Assembly: GCF_029338395.1 (NCBI RefSeq) | Contig: NZ_CP119809.1 | Location: 2,728,001-2,792,000 of the forward strand | Reading direction: 5' to 3' | From: Halorussus caseinilyticus | GTDB taxonomy: Archaea; Halobacteriota; Halobacteria; Halobacteriales; Haladaptataceae | Length of the DNA: 64,000 bases | Shown: positions 39,059-48,176 of the stretch, piece by piece | How positions within the stretch are numbered: the first letter of the stretch is position 1 | Layout of the letters: each line of letters starts with the position of its first letter | Notes under the pieces: model-generated | The model's database searches: none | What the model saw: only the letters and a program-made list of their open reading frames with translations | Told to the model about the DNA's origin: nothing | Made by a program: the position numbers and the translations under genes

Positions 39059-40168
39059 TCACGAGTTTCGTGTCGCCTCACGTATCTGTTCGACCGTCGC
39101 GGGCGTCTTGAACGTGGTTCCGCCGTAGTGGGTGCGCGAGGACTCGAAGCCCGCGTCTTCGAGTTCGCCGAGGAACTCGTCCATGCCCGGTGCCGCCCGG
39201 CCCCACTCCTTACAGAGGCGGTGCTGGTCGTAGTGGGTCGGCCGGTGGAGTTCGCCTTCGAGGGTGTCGAGCAGTCGCTCGGCCTTGCTCGCGGTGCCCA
39301 TCTCGGGGTCGAGTTCCTCGCGGACCGCCGCCACGAAGTCGGCGTCGTGGGCGGGACCCAGCCACAGTGGTCCGGCCGTCAGCATTCGTTCGCCGTCGCA
39401 CTCCGGGCAGGTGTCGAGGGGGTCGGCGACGAGACCGTACTCGTGGTCGCGGTAGAGGCAGTCCTCGCAGTGGTAGACGTGGCCCAACTCGTCGATTGCG
39501 GCGTTGGCGTCGGTGGCGCTGTGGTCGAGTTCGAGGTAGGTCCGGACGTAGTGGCTGGTCGCGTGGGTCAGGATTGGCGTCACGCCCGCGTCGTAGCGCG
39601 CCGCGGTCCGGGCCATCGCCGACAGGAGGACACGGACGCCCATCTCGGCGTGGTAGTCGGTGTTGCGCGGGACCGCGCCGTACTTCCGGACGCCGCTGTG
39701 GAAGTGCGCACCACAGAGCGGCGCGGTGTCGGTGGCGGTGACGCACACCAAGTCGCGGGTGTTGGCGAACGCCGCGTCCGCGAAGGGGATTGGCGTCCCG
39801 AAGGGGTCGATGTCCACCACGTCGAACACCTCCTCGTGCATGAGCGAATTGGCGTTCCGATGGACAACCTCGGCGTCGAGGTCGTTTCGCTCCAGATTTC
39901 GCTCGCAGAGGTCGATGGCCTCCTCGTCGATGTCCGCGAGCGTGGTGTTCCACCCCTCGGCGGCGGCCCGGACGCCCCGGATGCCGCTGGCGGCCATCGC
40001 GTCGAGGTAGTACTCCGCGCGCGGCTCGCGGTCCCGGTAGGCCCGGAGTGTCGCCACCGTCAGGTCGCGGTTCAACTCCTGCACCGGGTTGAAAAACACC
40101 TCGTCGCCGATACCCTCGTCGTCCTGTTCGGGGACCTCGACCTCGATTCCGCCTTCGCGGACGTGCAT
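39059..40168 (-). CDS. trm1: tRNA (guanine(26)-N2)-dimethyltransferase
   Basis: Trm1 dimethylates G26 of tRNA. The 369-residue protein starts [15 protein letters not shown], has the [26 protein letters not shown] contact, the SAM loop [14 protein letters not shown], motif [13 protein letters not shown] (catalytic Asp region), and a C-terminal zinc ribbon (CEDC...CPEC). The domain order matches archaeal Trm1. A GTG at 40183 would add five residues; the ATG is preferred. Confidence 0.95.
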   Translation of the reverse strand: MHVREGGIEVEVPEQDDEGIGDEVFFNPVQELNRDLTVATLRAYRDREPRAEYYLDAMAASGIRGVRAAAEGWNTTLADIDEEAIDLCERNLERNDLDAEVVHRNANSLMHEEVFDVVDIDPFGTPIPFADAAFANTRDLVCVTATDTAPLCGAHFHSGVRKYGAVPRNTDYHAEMGVRVLLSAMARTAARYDAGVTPILTHATSHYVRTYLELDHSATDANAAIDELGHVYHCEDCLYRDHEYGLVADPLDTCPECDGERMLTAGPLWLGPAHDADFVAAVREELDPEMGTASKAERLLDTLEGELHRPTHYDQHRLCKEWGRAAPGMDEFLGELEDAGFESSRTHYGGTTFKTPATVEQIREATRNS

Positions 40169-40666
40169 ACCCGTAGTCGTCACTCACCGGCGAAAAGCGA
40201 ACCGATAGACGACCACCTTTTTTCTCGTCGGGTGTTCCCGCTCGCTCCCGCCGGTCGCTCGCGGTACCGCTATCGGTTCGCCCGATGGTCGTGCTGGCTC
40301 AGCCCTCTCGGGGTAGTCGGACTGGCGGTCCCGCGGCGCGCGGGCGATGCCCGCGCGCCGCCCGCGCCCGGAACCGCGCGAGGCGTCCGCGCCGAGTTCG
40401 TCCCGTTCTCGGTGATAAACTCTCGGGACGACTGCGCCGGTCCGCGACCGGCAGAAGAAGTGATACTCTTTCTTTAAGAAATATTTTTATTTGGTAAACA
40501 ATTACAGAGATTTCCTGCGGCGGCGTCGGAGACGCCGCCGCGCCCGCGTCGTCCCGACGCCGAACGCGACACCGGAATCGGTTTAGGCCCGCCGTCCGAA
40601 CCCTGCGGTCGTGTTCCCGGCCGACGCCACCGAGCGCCACCGTTCGACTGTTTCCCACCGGAGGCG
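40169..40666. other. Intergenic stretch with two strong GC hairpins
   Basis: It holds CGGCGCGCGGGC, loop GAT, GCCCGCGCGCCG at about 40328-40354, an AT-rich block at about 40460-40510, and a GCGGCGGCGTC, loop GGA, GACGCCGCCGC hairpin at 40517-40541. No gene is seen. A clear Shine-Dalgarno sequence GGAGG (40660-40664) precedes the next start, unusual in this mostly leaderless window. Confidence 0.55.
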
Positions 40667-41020
40667 ATGCGCGTGAACCGAGTCGAGCAGTGGCAGACTG
40701 ACCTCGAAGCGGCGGGCCGACTCACCCCCGAGGTGACGAACCGAATCCTGTCGGTACACGACGACAGGGGCGCGCAGGCCATCGAAGCGGTCTCGGAGGG
40801 CCGAGTCAAAGAGTACCGGGACTTCACCGTCGTCGTGGGTCACGACGACGAGTACGTCGTGGAGGGCCACGGATGCGGATGTCGGGACAGCGAGTACAAC
40901 CTCGACCCGGAGGACCCGACCGACCTCTGTTGGCACGTCATCGCCGTCGCTATCGCGCGTCGGGTCGGCGAGGTAGACGACCACGACATGTGGTACTCCG
41001 ACGTGCGGGACTTTCTCTAA
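40667..41020 (+). CDS. SWIM zinc-finger-like small protein
   Basis: The 117-residue protein has a C-terminal CxC...CxH pattern (GCGCRDSEYN...DLCWHVIAVAI, about residues 68-98), the SWIM zinc-binding form predicted to bind DNA or proteins. The N-terminal 60 residues include a helical start and a strand-rich YRDFTVVVGHDDEYVV. Haloarchaea carry several such small SWIM proteins of unknown role. The Shine-Dalgarno sequence before the ATG fixes the start. Confidence 0.7.
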   Translation: MRVNRVEQWQTDLEAAGRLTPEVTNRILSVHDDRGAQAIEAVSEGRVKEYRDFTVVVGHDDEYVVEGHGCGCRDSEYNLDPEDPTDLCWHVIAVAIARRVGEVDDHDMWYSDVRDFL

Positions 41021-41048
41021 AAAATACCGTCGGGTGTCGGAACCGAGA

Positions 41049-41324
41049 TTACGCCGTAATCGGCGACTGGGTAATCGGACCCGTAATCGGCGATTGGGTA
41101 ATCGGCACGTCTTGGGTAATCGGTCCCGTGATTGGCGATTGAGTAATCGGTACGTCTTGGGTAATCGGACCCGTTATCGGCGACTGGGTAATCGGAACGT
41201 CCTGCGTAATCGGAGCGTCCGCCGTAATCGGCGACTGGGTAATCGGTGCGGCGGCCGCACCGCCGGTGAAAGCAGTACCAACCACGACGAATCCGAGCAG
41301 GATTCCGAGTGTTCGCGTATTCAT
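41049..41324 (-). CDS. Short secreted protein of PIT-type tandem repeats
   Basis: The 91-residue protein has a signal peptide (MNTRTLGILLGFVVVGTAFTGGAAA) and then nothing but variations of PITQSPITG / PITQDV: a 15-residue unit PITQDVPITQSPITG is repeated about three times, with partial units on both sides. The DNA repeats match and include AATCGGCGACTGGGT / AATCGG stretches on the plus strand. No cysteine or charged cluster appears apart from a few Asp. The repeats could form a beta-solenoid or a flexible linker. The mature chain is only about 65 residues. Its function is unknown. Confidence 0.65.
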   Translation of the reverse strand: MNTRTLGILLGFVVVGTAFTGGAAAAPITQSPITADAPITQDVPITQSPITGPITQDVPITQSPITGPITQDVPITQSPITGPITQSPITA

Positions 41325-41671
41325 AGCAATCACAACGTAACTGCGTATCTCAGTTTCCATTCTTTATTCTAAAACTTTTCTAAGCAACGATGGTATTTCT
41401 ATAAATATTTTGGTAGAGAGCCAATTATAATTTATATTATTGCTTTCACTACTCGAAGAGTGAAGATGAAACAGCCATCGGACGGTAGAGGCCCGAACTA
41501 CCGTGTTGAACGGGATTTCGAATCTGGCGGATTCGCCCTCAGAAAACTGAACTTAATCTTAACATATACTAAATCAGTAACTTCCTTATCGCTATTCTTT
41601 TATTTCCTCTAAATTGAGATGGTAAAATCGGTGCGGGGAGAAGTCGCGCGTGGCGTACCGAAACGGGGTAC
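41325..41671. other. AT-rich intergenic stretch with possible small RNA
   Basis: An ATATTTATAG-type box (near 41400) could drive the repeat-protein gene on the minus strand. Another AT-rich tract (41420-41440) could drive a plus-strand transcript through 41455-41560, which contains a small hairpin CGGTAG / CTACCG (41483-41503) and CGAATC / GATTCG (about 41519-41535), followed by T-rich ends. No protein gene is seen. Confidence 0.35.
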
Positions 41672-42334
41672 TTATTCCCGGCAGATGTCCACGAAATTCC
41701 GCAGGATTCGGAGACCCGTCTCGCCGCTCTTCTCCGGGTGGAACTGCGTGCCGAAGACGGTGCCCGACTGGTCGGCGACGATAGCCGGGAACTCCCGTTC
41801 GTAGTCGGTCGTGGCGACGACGGCGTTCTCGTCGTCGGGGACGGCGTAGTAGGAGTGGACGAAGTAAGCGTATCGTCCGTCTACGCCCTCCACGAGCGGA
41901 TGGTCGCGCTTTACGTTGAGTTCGTTCCACCCCATGTGAGGGACTTTCTGGCCCTCGGCGAACCGGACGTTGGTGCCGGGAATCAGGTCGAGTCCCTTGA
42001 CTTCGCCTTCTCCGGCGCGTTCGGCCTCCTCGCTCGTCGTGAGCAGCATCTGCATCCCGAGACAGATGCCGAAAACGGGCGTTCCGCTCTCGGCGGCGTC
42101 GAGGAGGGCCTCGCGGTACGGCCCGGCGTTCTCGACGCCCTCGCGGAACGCCCCCACACCGGGAAGGACCACGCCGTCGGCCGACCCGAACGCCTCGGGG
42201 TCGTCGCTGATTTCGACGTTCGCGCCCGCACGCTCCAGTCCGCGCGTGACGCTACGGAGGTTCCCGAGTCCGTAATCGACGACGACCACCGACGCCGCAG
42301 TCGCTTCGCGTTCGTTGCTACCGATAGCACTCAT
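41672..42334 (-). CDS. hisH: Imidazole glycerol phosphate synthase, glutaminase subunit
   Basis: HisH frees ammonia from glutamine for HisF in histidine and purine-linked synthesis. The 220-residue protein has DYGLGNLRSV, GVGAFREG, the nucleophile loop GICLGMQM (Cys about residue 95) and the catalytic His/Glu in FGTQFHPEKSG. The ATG at 42334 (MSAIGSNEREA) is preferred over an earlier in-frame ATG at 42361. HisF is not in the window. Confidence 0.95.
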   Translation of the reverse strand: MSAIGSNEREATAASVVVVDYGLGNLRSVTRGLERAGANVEISDDPEAFGSADGVVLPGVGAFREGVENAGPYREALLDAAESGTPVFGICLGMQMLLTTSEEAERAGEGEVKGLDLIPGTNVRFAEGQKVPHMGWNELNVKRDHPLVEGVDGRYAYFVHSYYAVPDDENAVVATTDYEREFPAIVADQSGTVFGTQFHPEKSGETGLRILRNFVDICRE

Positions 42335-42454
42335 AGGAGAGGTTTGCGGGGGCACGGCCAAGTCGCTTTCCCTCGTGGCGAAAATCGGACTCCAGTCGCC
42401 GACGGGTCGGTCGGCCCGCGGGGAAGACGACTACTTCCCGACATTTTCGAGAGA

Positions 42455-42559
42455 GTATTTTGTGAATATATCACTCCGACGCTTATTTGTTTTGTCGGTT
42501 GGGGATTAGAGACCAAATATTTAAATTTAATATGTTAAAGATATAGAATAGAACTGCAA
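42455..42559 (+). promoter_or_regulatory. Upstream region of thermonuclease-like gene 1
   Basis: It contains TATTTTGTGAATATATCAC and later CCAAATATTTAAATTTAATA (ending about 42533). The same order of motifs, slightly diverged, precedes the second thermonuclease-like gene at about 43910-43995, so the promoters were duplicated with the genes or are under shared selection. Confidence 0.5.
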
Positions 42560-43873
42560 ATGAACCGGCGAAAGTTCCTCGGAATGATGACGGCGGCGGC
42601 AGGCGGTCTGGCAACGGCTCAGACGGCTATCGCGGCCGACACGCAACTCGAACCGAATACGTGGTACGACGCGACTGTCACCGACGTTACCGACGGCGAC
42701 ACAATCGACGTGACCCTCGACAGCGACGGGACGGAGTACGAGATTCGCGTCCTCGGCATCGACACGCCCGAGACCCGGCGTAACGGCCGGTACGAGAGCG
42801 TCCCGGAGTGGGAAGGTATCGAGGACGACAAGTACCTGTCCACGTGGGGCGAGAACGCCAAAGACTACGCCAGCAACCAGTTGCCGGACGGAACCTCGGT
42901 GAAAATCGCGGTCGATTCCGAGGAAGACGAGAAAGACCCGTTCGGTCGCCTCCTCGCGTACATCAAGTACGACAAGAACGGCGACGGGTCGATGGACACC
43001 CTCTACAATCGTGACCTCATCGAACAGGGCTACGCCCGCGTCTACGGGTCGAGTCTGACCAAGCACGACGACTTCTGGAACGCCGAAGACGACGCGCAGG
43101 CGGCGGGCGTCGGCGTCTGGGGCCGGAGCGACCCCGCGAACACCACCGAGACGGGCGACGACTCGGTGACGGAAGTCTTCTTCCCGAACGTCTCCAGCGT
43201 CCGCACCGACACCGGCGGTCTGGTCGACTCGCGCGCGCCGGTCTACGCGCCGACGAACGCGACCCAGAGCCTCAGCGGTGGCTACGACTACGGCGGGGAC
43301 ATCCCGCTGGTCGGCGTGGACAGCGACGCGAACACCGCGATGGTCGGCGGACTGTTCGTCAACGAGGAACACGAAGGGGCGGCGGGCCAGCACTTCGTCT
43401 TCCTGACGAACCTCATCGACGCCCTCTCCAGCAAGTCCGGGCAGGTCCTCATCGACGGCGGCCACCACCAGTTCAACGCCGACTACGCGCTGTCGAGCGA
43501 GGACGCGGTTCACTACCAGCGCTACCTCGAAGGGCAGGGCATCGCCTTCGAACAGGTCAACACCCTCGACGGCGCGGGCGACAACGCGCTTTCGACTGCG
43601 CGAGCAATCGTCGTCACCAGTCCCTACGAGGCGTTCACGTCCTCGGAGAAGACCGCACTCGACACCTTCGTCGGCAACGGCGGGGCAGTCGTGTTGATGG
43701 GAAGCGCGAAGTCGTCGGCCACCTCCCGGTCGAACCTTAACGACGTGGCGGCCGCACTCGGGTCGGACCTCCGACTCAACGACGACCAAGTGTTCGACGG
43801 GTCGGGCGACAGCAACTTCCAGACCTCGAACGTCGATACGACGAACTTCTCGCTCTGGAGCGCCTACAGCTAA
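42560..43873 (+). CDS. Tat-exported thermonuclease-domain protein 1
   Basis: The 437-residue protein has a Tat signal (MNRRKFLGMMTAAAGG), then a staphylococcal-nuclease-like domain (about 35-170: TDVTDGDTIDVTL, IRVLGIDTPETRR, KDPFGRLLAYI, EQGYARVYGSS), which matches the metal and Arg/Glu layout of SNase. The C-terminal half (about 200-437) has LIDGGHHQF and a GATase1-like alpha/beta pattern (DUF4350-like). Extracellular nuclease action on DNA is expected; in Haloferax volcanii a related secreted nuclease is needed for growth on external DNA. The next gene is a paralogue. Confidence 0.8.
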   Translation: MNRRKFLGMMTAAAGGLATAQTAIAADTQLEPNTWYDATVTDVTDGDTIDVTLDSDGTEYEIRVLGIDTPETRRNGRYESVPEWEGIEDDKYLSTWGENAKDYASNQLPDGTSVKIAVDSEEDEKDPFGRLLAYIKYDKNGDGSMDTLYNRDLIEQGYARVYGSSLTKHDDFWNAEDDAQAAGVGVWGRSDPANTTETGDDSVTEVFFPNVSSVRTDTGGLVDSRAPVYAPTNATQSLSGGYDYGGDIPLVGVDSDANTAMVGGLFVNEEHEGAAGQHFVFLTNLIDALSSKSGQVLIDGGHHQFNADYALSSEDAVHYQRYLEGQGIAFEQVNTLDGAGDNALSTARAIVVTSPYEAFTSSEKTALDTFVGNGGAVVLMGSAKSSATSRSNLNDVAAALGSDLRLNDDQVFDGSGDSNFQTSNVDTTNFSLWSAYS

Positions 43874-43904
43874 ACCGACAGACGTGACGGCTCGCAGATA
43901 GTTT

Positions 43905-44016
43905 TCGCCAGCATATTTTGGGAATATATACCAAGCGTGTTCATTTGATTCATAGTCTCGAAGGTTACTTCCAAATATTCAAGTTTAATAATAAGCAGTG
44001 AGAGAATCGAATTGGA
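43905..44016 (+). promoter_or_regulatory. Upstream region of thermonuclease-like gene 2
   Basis: TATTTTGGGAATATATACC and CCAAATATTCAAGTTTAATA echo the region before gene 1 in order and spacing. The second motif ends about 25 bases before the ATG at 44017. Confidence 0.5.
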
Positions 44017-46125
44017 ATGCAACGACGGAACTTCCTCAAACTCGTAGCGGCCGCCAGTGCGGGTACGGCGGCAGTCGAAGGCACGGGCACCGAGTTCGTC
44101 GGCACCGCGCGCGCGGCGGTCGGCGCGAACTGTGGTGGCTCCAGCACTATCGCGGATGTCGAGTTCGAGTCGGGGTCGAGTCTCCTCGACTCGAACTACG
44201 AGGCACTGACCGACGAGTCGGTCGTCGCGGTGTGGGCCGAAAGCTCGGCCTACAACACAGACGCCGACAACGACGGAGACGCGTACTACTACAGCGACTC
44301 CACGGACATCCCGGTTGCGGCCGTGGACGGCAACGTCGTCGGCTTCGGCGCGATGCTCGTGGACGACGGGGACGCCAACTGGAAGTACGGCAACGAGGAG
44401 TTCGTCCTCAACGTCTGGGACGAGAAACTCGGTGGCTCGGGGACCGTCCTCTGGGACGAGGGCCACGGCCAGTACTACGACCTCTCGCAGTTCTCGGAGT
44501 TCGAGTCTTACGCCGAGAACAACGGCTACACCGTCACGCCGACCTCCTCGCTCATCAGCGACCTCTCGGGCGCGGACGCGGCGGTCATCACCTCGCCGAG
44601 CTACAACTTCTCCACGAGCGAACTCAACGACCTGTTCGACTACGTGAACAACGGCGGCGTCCTGTTCCTCCACGGACAGGCCGACTACAACAACTACGAC
44701 GAGACCGAGAACCTCAACGACATCGCTGGCTACCTCCAGCGCGCGTTCCGATTCAACGACGACGAAGTTCTCGACTCCACGAACAACTCGGGGAGCGACT
44801 ACGCCGTCCTCACCGGGAACTTCAACACGGCCAACTTCAACTACTTCCAGAACCGCTCGGGTCTCGGAAGCGGCGGCGGAAGCGGCGGTTTCGACGGTCC
44901 CAAGACCGGCACCGTCTCGTCGGTTTCGGACGGCGACACGTTCACCGTGGACTTCGACGACGGGACGACCGAGGACATCCGCGTGCTGGGCATCGACACG
45001 CCCGAGAAGAAGCGCAATCAGGACGCCGAGCTCATCCATGAGTGGGAGGGCATCGAGGACCTCAACTACCTCGCTGACTGGGCCAAGAGCGCGACCGATT
45101 ACGCCACCCAAGAGGTCGAGGGCGCGACCGTCACGGTCGAAATCGACGAGGAGGAAGGAGCCTACGACCCGTTCGGTCGTCTCCTCGGCTACGTCTACTA
45201 CGACAAGGACGGCGACGGGTCCCGCGACGACCTCTACAACCTCGAAATCATCAAGGAGGGCTACGCTCGCGTCTACGGGTCGAGTCTGACCAAGCACGAC
45301 TCCTTCTGGGACGCCGAGGCAACCGCGCAGGCGAACGGCACCCGCGTCTGGGGCCAGAGCGACCCGAACAACTCCAGCGAGATTCGGGACCGCAACGTCA
45401 CCGACATCTTCTTCCCGAACACCACGAGCGTCCGAACTTCCTCGGGAGCCATCGCCGACTCGCGCGTGCCGGTGTACGCCGAATCGACCGCTTCCCAGAG
45501 CGGCGGTAGCGTGAGTTACAGCCAGATTCCGCTGGCTGGCGTGGACGAGGACGCCAACGTCGGCGTCGTCGGTTCGCCGCTCATCGACGAGAGCTACGAG
45601 TCCTCGGAAGGGTTCGGCGTCGATACGTCGGACTACGAGAACTTCGTGTTCGTGACGAACCTCGTGGATTACCTCAGCGACACCACCGGAGAGATACTCA
45701 TCGACGGCGGCCACGGCCAGTTCGGTGCCGACTTCGCGCTGTCGAGCGAGGACGCCGCCTACTACCAGCGCTACCTCGAAGGACAGGACATCGCCTTCGA
45801 GCAGGTCAACACCCTGAGTTCCTCGAACCTCTCGCGTGGTCGCGCACTGATTATCACCGCGCCGACCGGGTGTTTCACTTCGACCGAAGTCAGCAACATC
45901 AACGACTTCATCGCCAACGGCGGCGCAGTCGTCCTGCTGGGTAGTTCGAGCGCCTCGGACGCCGCCCACCAGACGACCAACGACCTCGCCAACGCGCTGG
46001 GCACCGACCTCCGACTCAACGACGACCAAGTGACCGACTCCTCGAACAACGTCAACAACGACGACACCATCCCCTACACGACGAACTTCGACACCTCGTT
46101 CCCGCTGTTCGGCAAGTACAGCTAA
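44017..46125 (+). CDS. Tat-exported three-domain thermonuclease-like protein 2
   Basis: The 702-residue protein has a Tat signal (MQRRNFLKLVAAASAG), an N-terminal DUF4350-like domain (about 30-280, with LWDEGHGQYYDLS), a Gly/Ser linker (GLGSGGGSGG), an SNase domain (about 295-445: VSDGDTFTVDF, IRVLGIDTPEKKR, YDPFGRLLGYV, EGYARVYGSS) and a C-terminal DUF4350-like domain (LIDGGHGQFGADFALSSED). The C-terminal two thirds match gene 1 closely, so it is a paralogue with an extra front domain that resembles its own back domain. A secreted nuclease role is expected; what the flanking domains bind is unknown. Confidence 0.8.
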   Translation: MQRRNFLKLVAAASAGTAAVEGTGTEFVGTARAAVGANCGGSSTIADVEFESGSSLLDSNYEALTDESVVAVWAESSAYNTDADNDGDAYYYSDSTDIPVAAVDGNVVGFGAMLVDDGDANWKYGNEEFVLNVWDEKLGGSGTVLWDEGHGQYYDLSQFSEFESYAENNGYTVTPTSSLISDLSGADAAVITSPSYNFSTSELNDLFDYVNNGGVLFLHGQADYNNYDETENLNDIAGYLQRAFRFNDDEVLDSTNNSGSDYAVLTGNFNTANFNYFQNRSGLGSGGGSGGFDGPKTGTVSSVSDGDTFTVDFDDGTTEDIRVLGIDTPEKKRNQDAELIHEWEGIEDLNYLADWAKSATDYATQEVEGATVTVEIDEEEGAYDPFGRLLGYVYYDKDGDGSRDDLYNLEIIKEGYARVYGSSLTKHDSFWDAEATAQANGTRVWGQSDPNNSSEIRDRNVTDIFFPNTTSVRTSSGAIADSRVPVYAESTASQSGGSVSYSQIPLAGVDEDANVGVVGSPLIDESYESSEGFGVDTSDYENFVFVTNLVDYLSDTTGEILIDGGHGQFGADFALSSEDAAYYQRYLEGQDIAFEQVNTLSSSNLSRGRALIITAPTGCFTSTEVSNINDFIANGGAVVLLGSSSASDAAHQTTNDLANALGTDLRLNDDQVTDSSNNVNNDDTIPYTTNFDTSFPLFGKYS

Positions 46126-46320
46126 CGAGGTTCGACCGCCGTTCCGCGATTCCAATCTTTTTTGCGCCGACCGATAGATGTGATTATTCCCGCATCGAAT
46201 GAGAGTGATTCTCACGTTTTCGGGGCTATTCGGGGCTGTACGAACCGAACGAATGAACAGTACATAGAAAAAATAGGAAGACTTAACCGACGCGTGTCTG
46301 AGGAATAAGATGATTCGGTC

Positions 46321-47343
46321 ATGGCAAACCGACGGAAATTCCTCAAGACTACTGGCGTAATCGGGACGGTCGGACTCGCAGGTTGCATGGGCGGCGGTAG
46401 CTCCGACGACGAAGAGACCACGACTTCCTCGGACACGACCGAGGAGAGCGGCGGCGACTCCACCGAGGCGACGGAGACGACCGAAGAGAAGATGGACTTC
46501 CAGAACGGCGAGATAAACTTCAACGTCTCGCCGTCCGTCGCCCAAGAGAAGCTTCAGGCGCAGTATCAGCCCATCAAGGAGCATCTCTCCAACGAGTTCG
46601 GCGTTCCCGCGAAGCTCAAGCTGGCGAACAACTACAGCGCCGTCATTCAGGCGCTCGGCGCTGGCACGTCCGACATGGCCGAAACTGGTCCGTTCGCGGC
46701 CGCACTCGGCGTCAAGGCGGACAAGGCCAACATCGCTCTCCAGCGGAAAGGGTACGGTAGCTGGGAGTACAAGAGCATCATCGTCGCGGCCGACGAAGTG
46801 GACGTGAGCAACCTCGACGAGATGAAGACGTACATCGAGAACAACGACGCCACCATCGCGTTCGCCGACCGACTCTCGGCGAGTGGCTGTCTGTTCCCGC
46901 TGTACGACCTCAAGAAGGCGGGCATCGAAATCGGCGACCTGCCCGAGGGCGGCGGCGGCAACGCCGCGTTCACGCCGAACTTCTCGAGTCACACCGGCGC
47001 GTACGAGACGCTCAAGAACGGTCAGGCCGACTTCGCCGGGATGGGCGGCTTCGTCCCCGGCCTGCAAGACGACTTCGAGGAGAACGCGACCATCATCAAC
47101 GAACACAAGGGCCTGCCGCGTGCGCCCATCGTGGTCAGTCCCGAACTGACCGACGAAGAACAGACCGCGCTCACCGAGGCGTTCATCAACGCGCCCGACA
47201 AGATTTACCTCGGCGAGAACGGCGAGGAAGGCGGCGACGACGACCTCTGGTTCGACGACGTTCGGAAGGTCAGCGTGGACAAGTACCAACCCGTCATCGA
47301 CGCCGCGAACGAACTCGGCGTCGGCACTGACTACTTCAAGTAG
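46321..47343 (+). CDS. phnD: Phosphonate/phosphate ABC transporter binding lipoprotein
   Basis: PhnD-type proteins bind phosphonates, phosphite or phosphate outside the cell. The 340-residue protein has a Tat signal with lipobox (RRKFLKTTGVIGTVGLAGC) and a Thr/Glu spacer, then the periplasmic-binding fold starting at FNVSPSVAQEKLQAQYQP, with the ligand-loop stretches AGTSDMAETGPFA and SASGCLFPLYDL. It is followed after 50 bases by phnC and phnE, giving a complete importer. The ligand cannot be told from the sequence. Confidence 0.92.
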   Translation: MANRRKFLKTTGVIGTVGLAGCMGGGSSDDEETTTSSDTTEESGGDSTEATETTEEKMDFQNGEINFNVSPSVAQEKLQAQYQPIKEHLSNEFGVPAKLKLANNYSAVIQALGAGTSDMAETGPFAAALGVKADKANIALQRKGYGSWEYKSIIVAADEVDVSNLDEMKTYIENNDATIAFADRLSASGCLFPLYDLKKAGIEIGDLPEGGGGNAAFTPNFSSHTGAYETLKNGQADFAGMGGFVPGLQDDFEENATIINEHKGLPRAPIVVSPELTDEEQTALTEAFINAPDKIYLGENGEEGGDDDLWFDDVRKVSVDKYQPVIDAANELGVGTDYFK

Positions 47344-47393
47344 CGTCAGAGAATAAGTAGATAAATAAACCGGAACATTCGTTTTTTTAATCG

Positions 47394-48176
47394 ATGCCAG
47401 CAGTCTCACTCGATAACGTTACCAAGATATACGGGGGAGACACGGTCGCCCTGCGGGACGTGAGTTTCGAGATTCCCGAGGGCGAATTCGTGGTTCTCCT
47501 CGGCCCGTCCGGAGCGGGGAAATCGACCATGCTCCGGGTACTCAACGGGTTGACGCAACCGACCGAGGGAGAGGTCCTCATCAATCAAAAGCCAGTCGGC
47601 GGCGAGCGAAGCGAAGTCGGGATGGTCTTCCAGATGCACTACCTCATCGAGAGCATGAGCGCGTTCCGAAACGCGCTCACTGGTTCGCTCTCCCGGTCGA
47701 GTTTCGCCCGAAGTGCGCTCACCATGTACCCCGACGAGGACAAGCGTGCGGCGTTGGACGCGCTCGACACGGTTGGTCTCTTGGACGAGGCCGGTCAGCG
47801 CGCGGGGTCGATGAGCGGCGGTCAGAAACAGCGCGTCGGCATCGCCCGCGCGCTCGTCCAGCAACCCGACCTGTTGCTGGCCGACGAACCGGTGTCGAGT
47901 CTCGACCCGAAGGCCGCCAAAGACGTGATGCGCTACATGAAGGAGGCCGCAAAGGAGCGCAACCTGACGACCATCGCAAGCCTCCATCAGGTCAACATCG
48001 CCCGCGAGTTCGGCGACCGGTTCCTCGGCGTCCGCGACGGCGAACTCATCTTCGACGGTGACCGCGAAGACCTCACGATGGACGTGGTAGACCAGATTTA
48101 CTACGGCGAAGACGGCAACGAGGAGGGCGAGAACCTCGCTACCACGGCACCCGAACGAGGTGAGGGCGATGAGTAG
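47394..48176 (+). CDS. phnC: Phosphonate/phosphate ABC transporter ATPase
   Basis: The 260-residue ATPase has Walker A GPSGAGKST, the Q-loop VFQMHYLIESMS, signature SGGQKQRVGIARAL, Walker B LLLADEPVSSLD and the switch His in ASLHQVN. It powers the PhnD/PhnE importer at the inner face of the membrane. Its stop overlaps the phnE start by eight bases, so translation is coupled. Confidence 0.94.
   Translation: MPAVSLDNVTKIYGGDTVALRDVSFEIPEGEFVVLLGPSGAGKSTMLRVLNGLTQPTEGEVLINQKPVGGERSEVGMVFQMHYLIESMSAFRNALTGSLSRSSFARSALTMYPDEDKRAALDALDTVGLLDEAGQRAGSMSGGQKQRVGIARALVQQPDLLLADEPVSSLDPKAAKDVMRYMKEAAKERNLTTIASLHQVNIAREFGDRFLGVRDGELIFDGDREDLTMDVVDQIYYGEDGNEEGENLATTAPERGEGDE

Noticed and set aside
43870-47409. 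1179-residue minus-strand frame across the nuclease and phnD genes
   Set aside because: It is antisense to three genes with clear homology and has the Val/Arg/Gly composition typical of reverse frames in GC-rich genomes.
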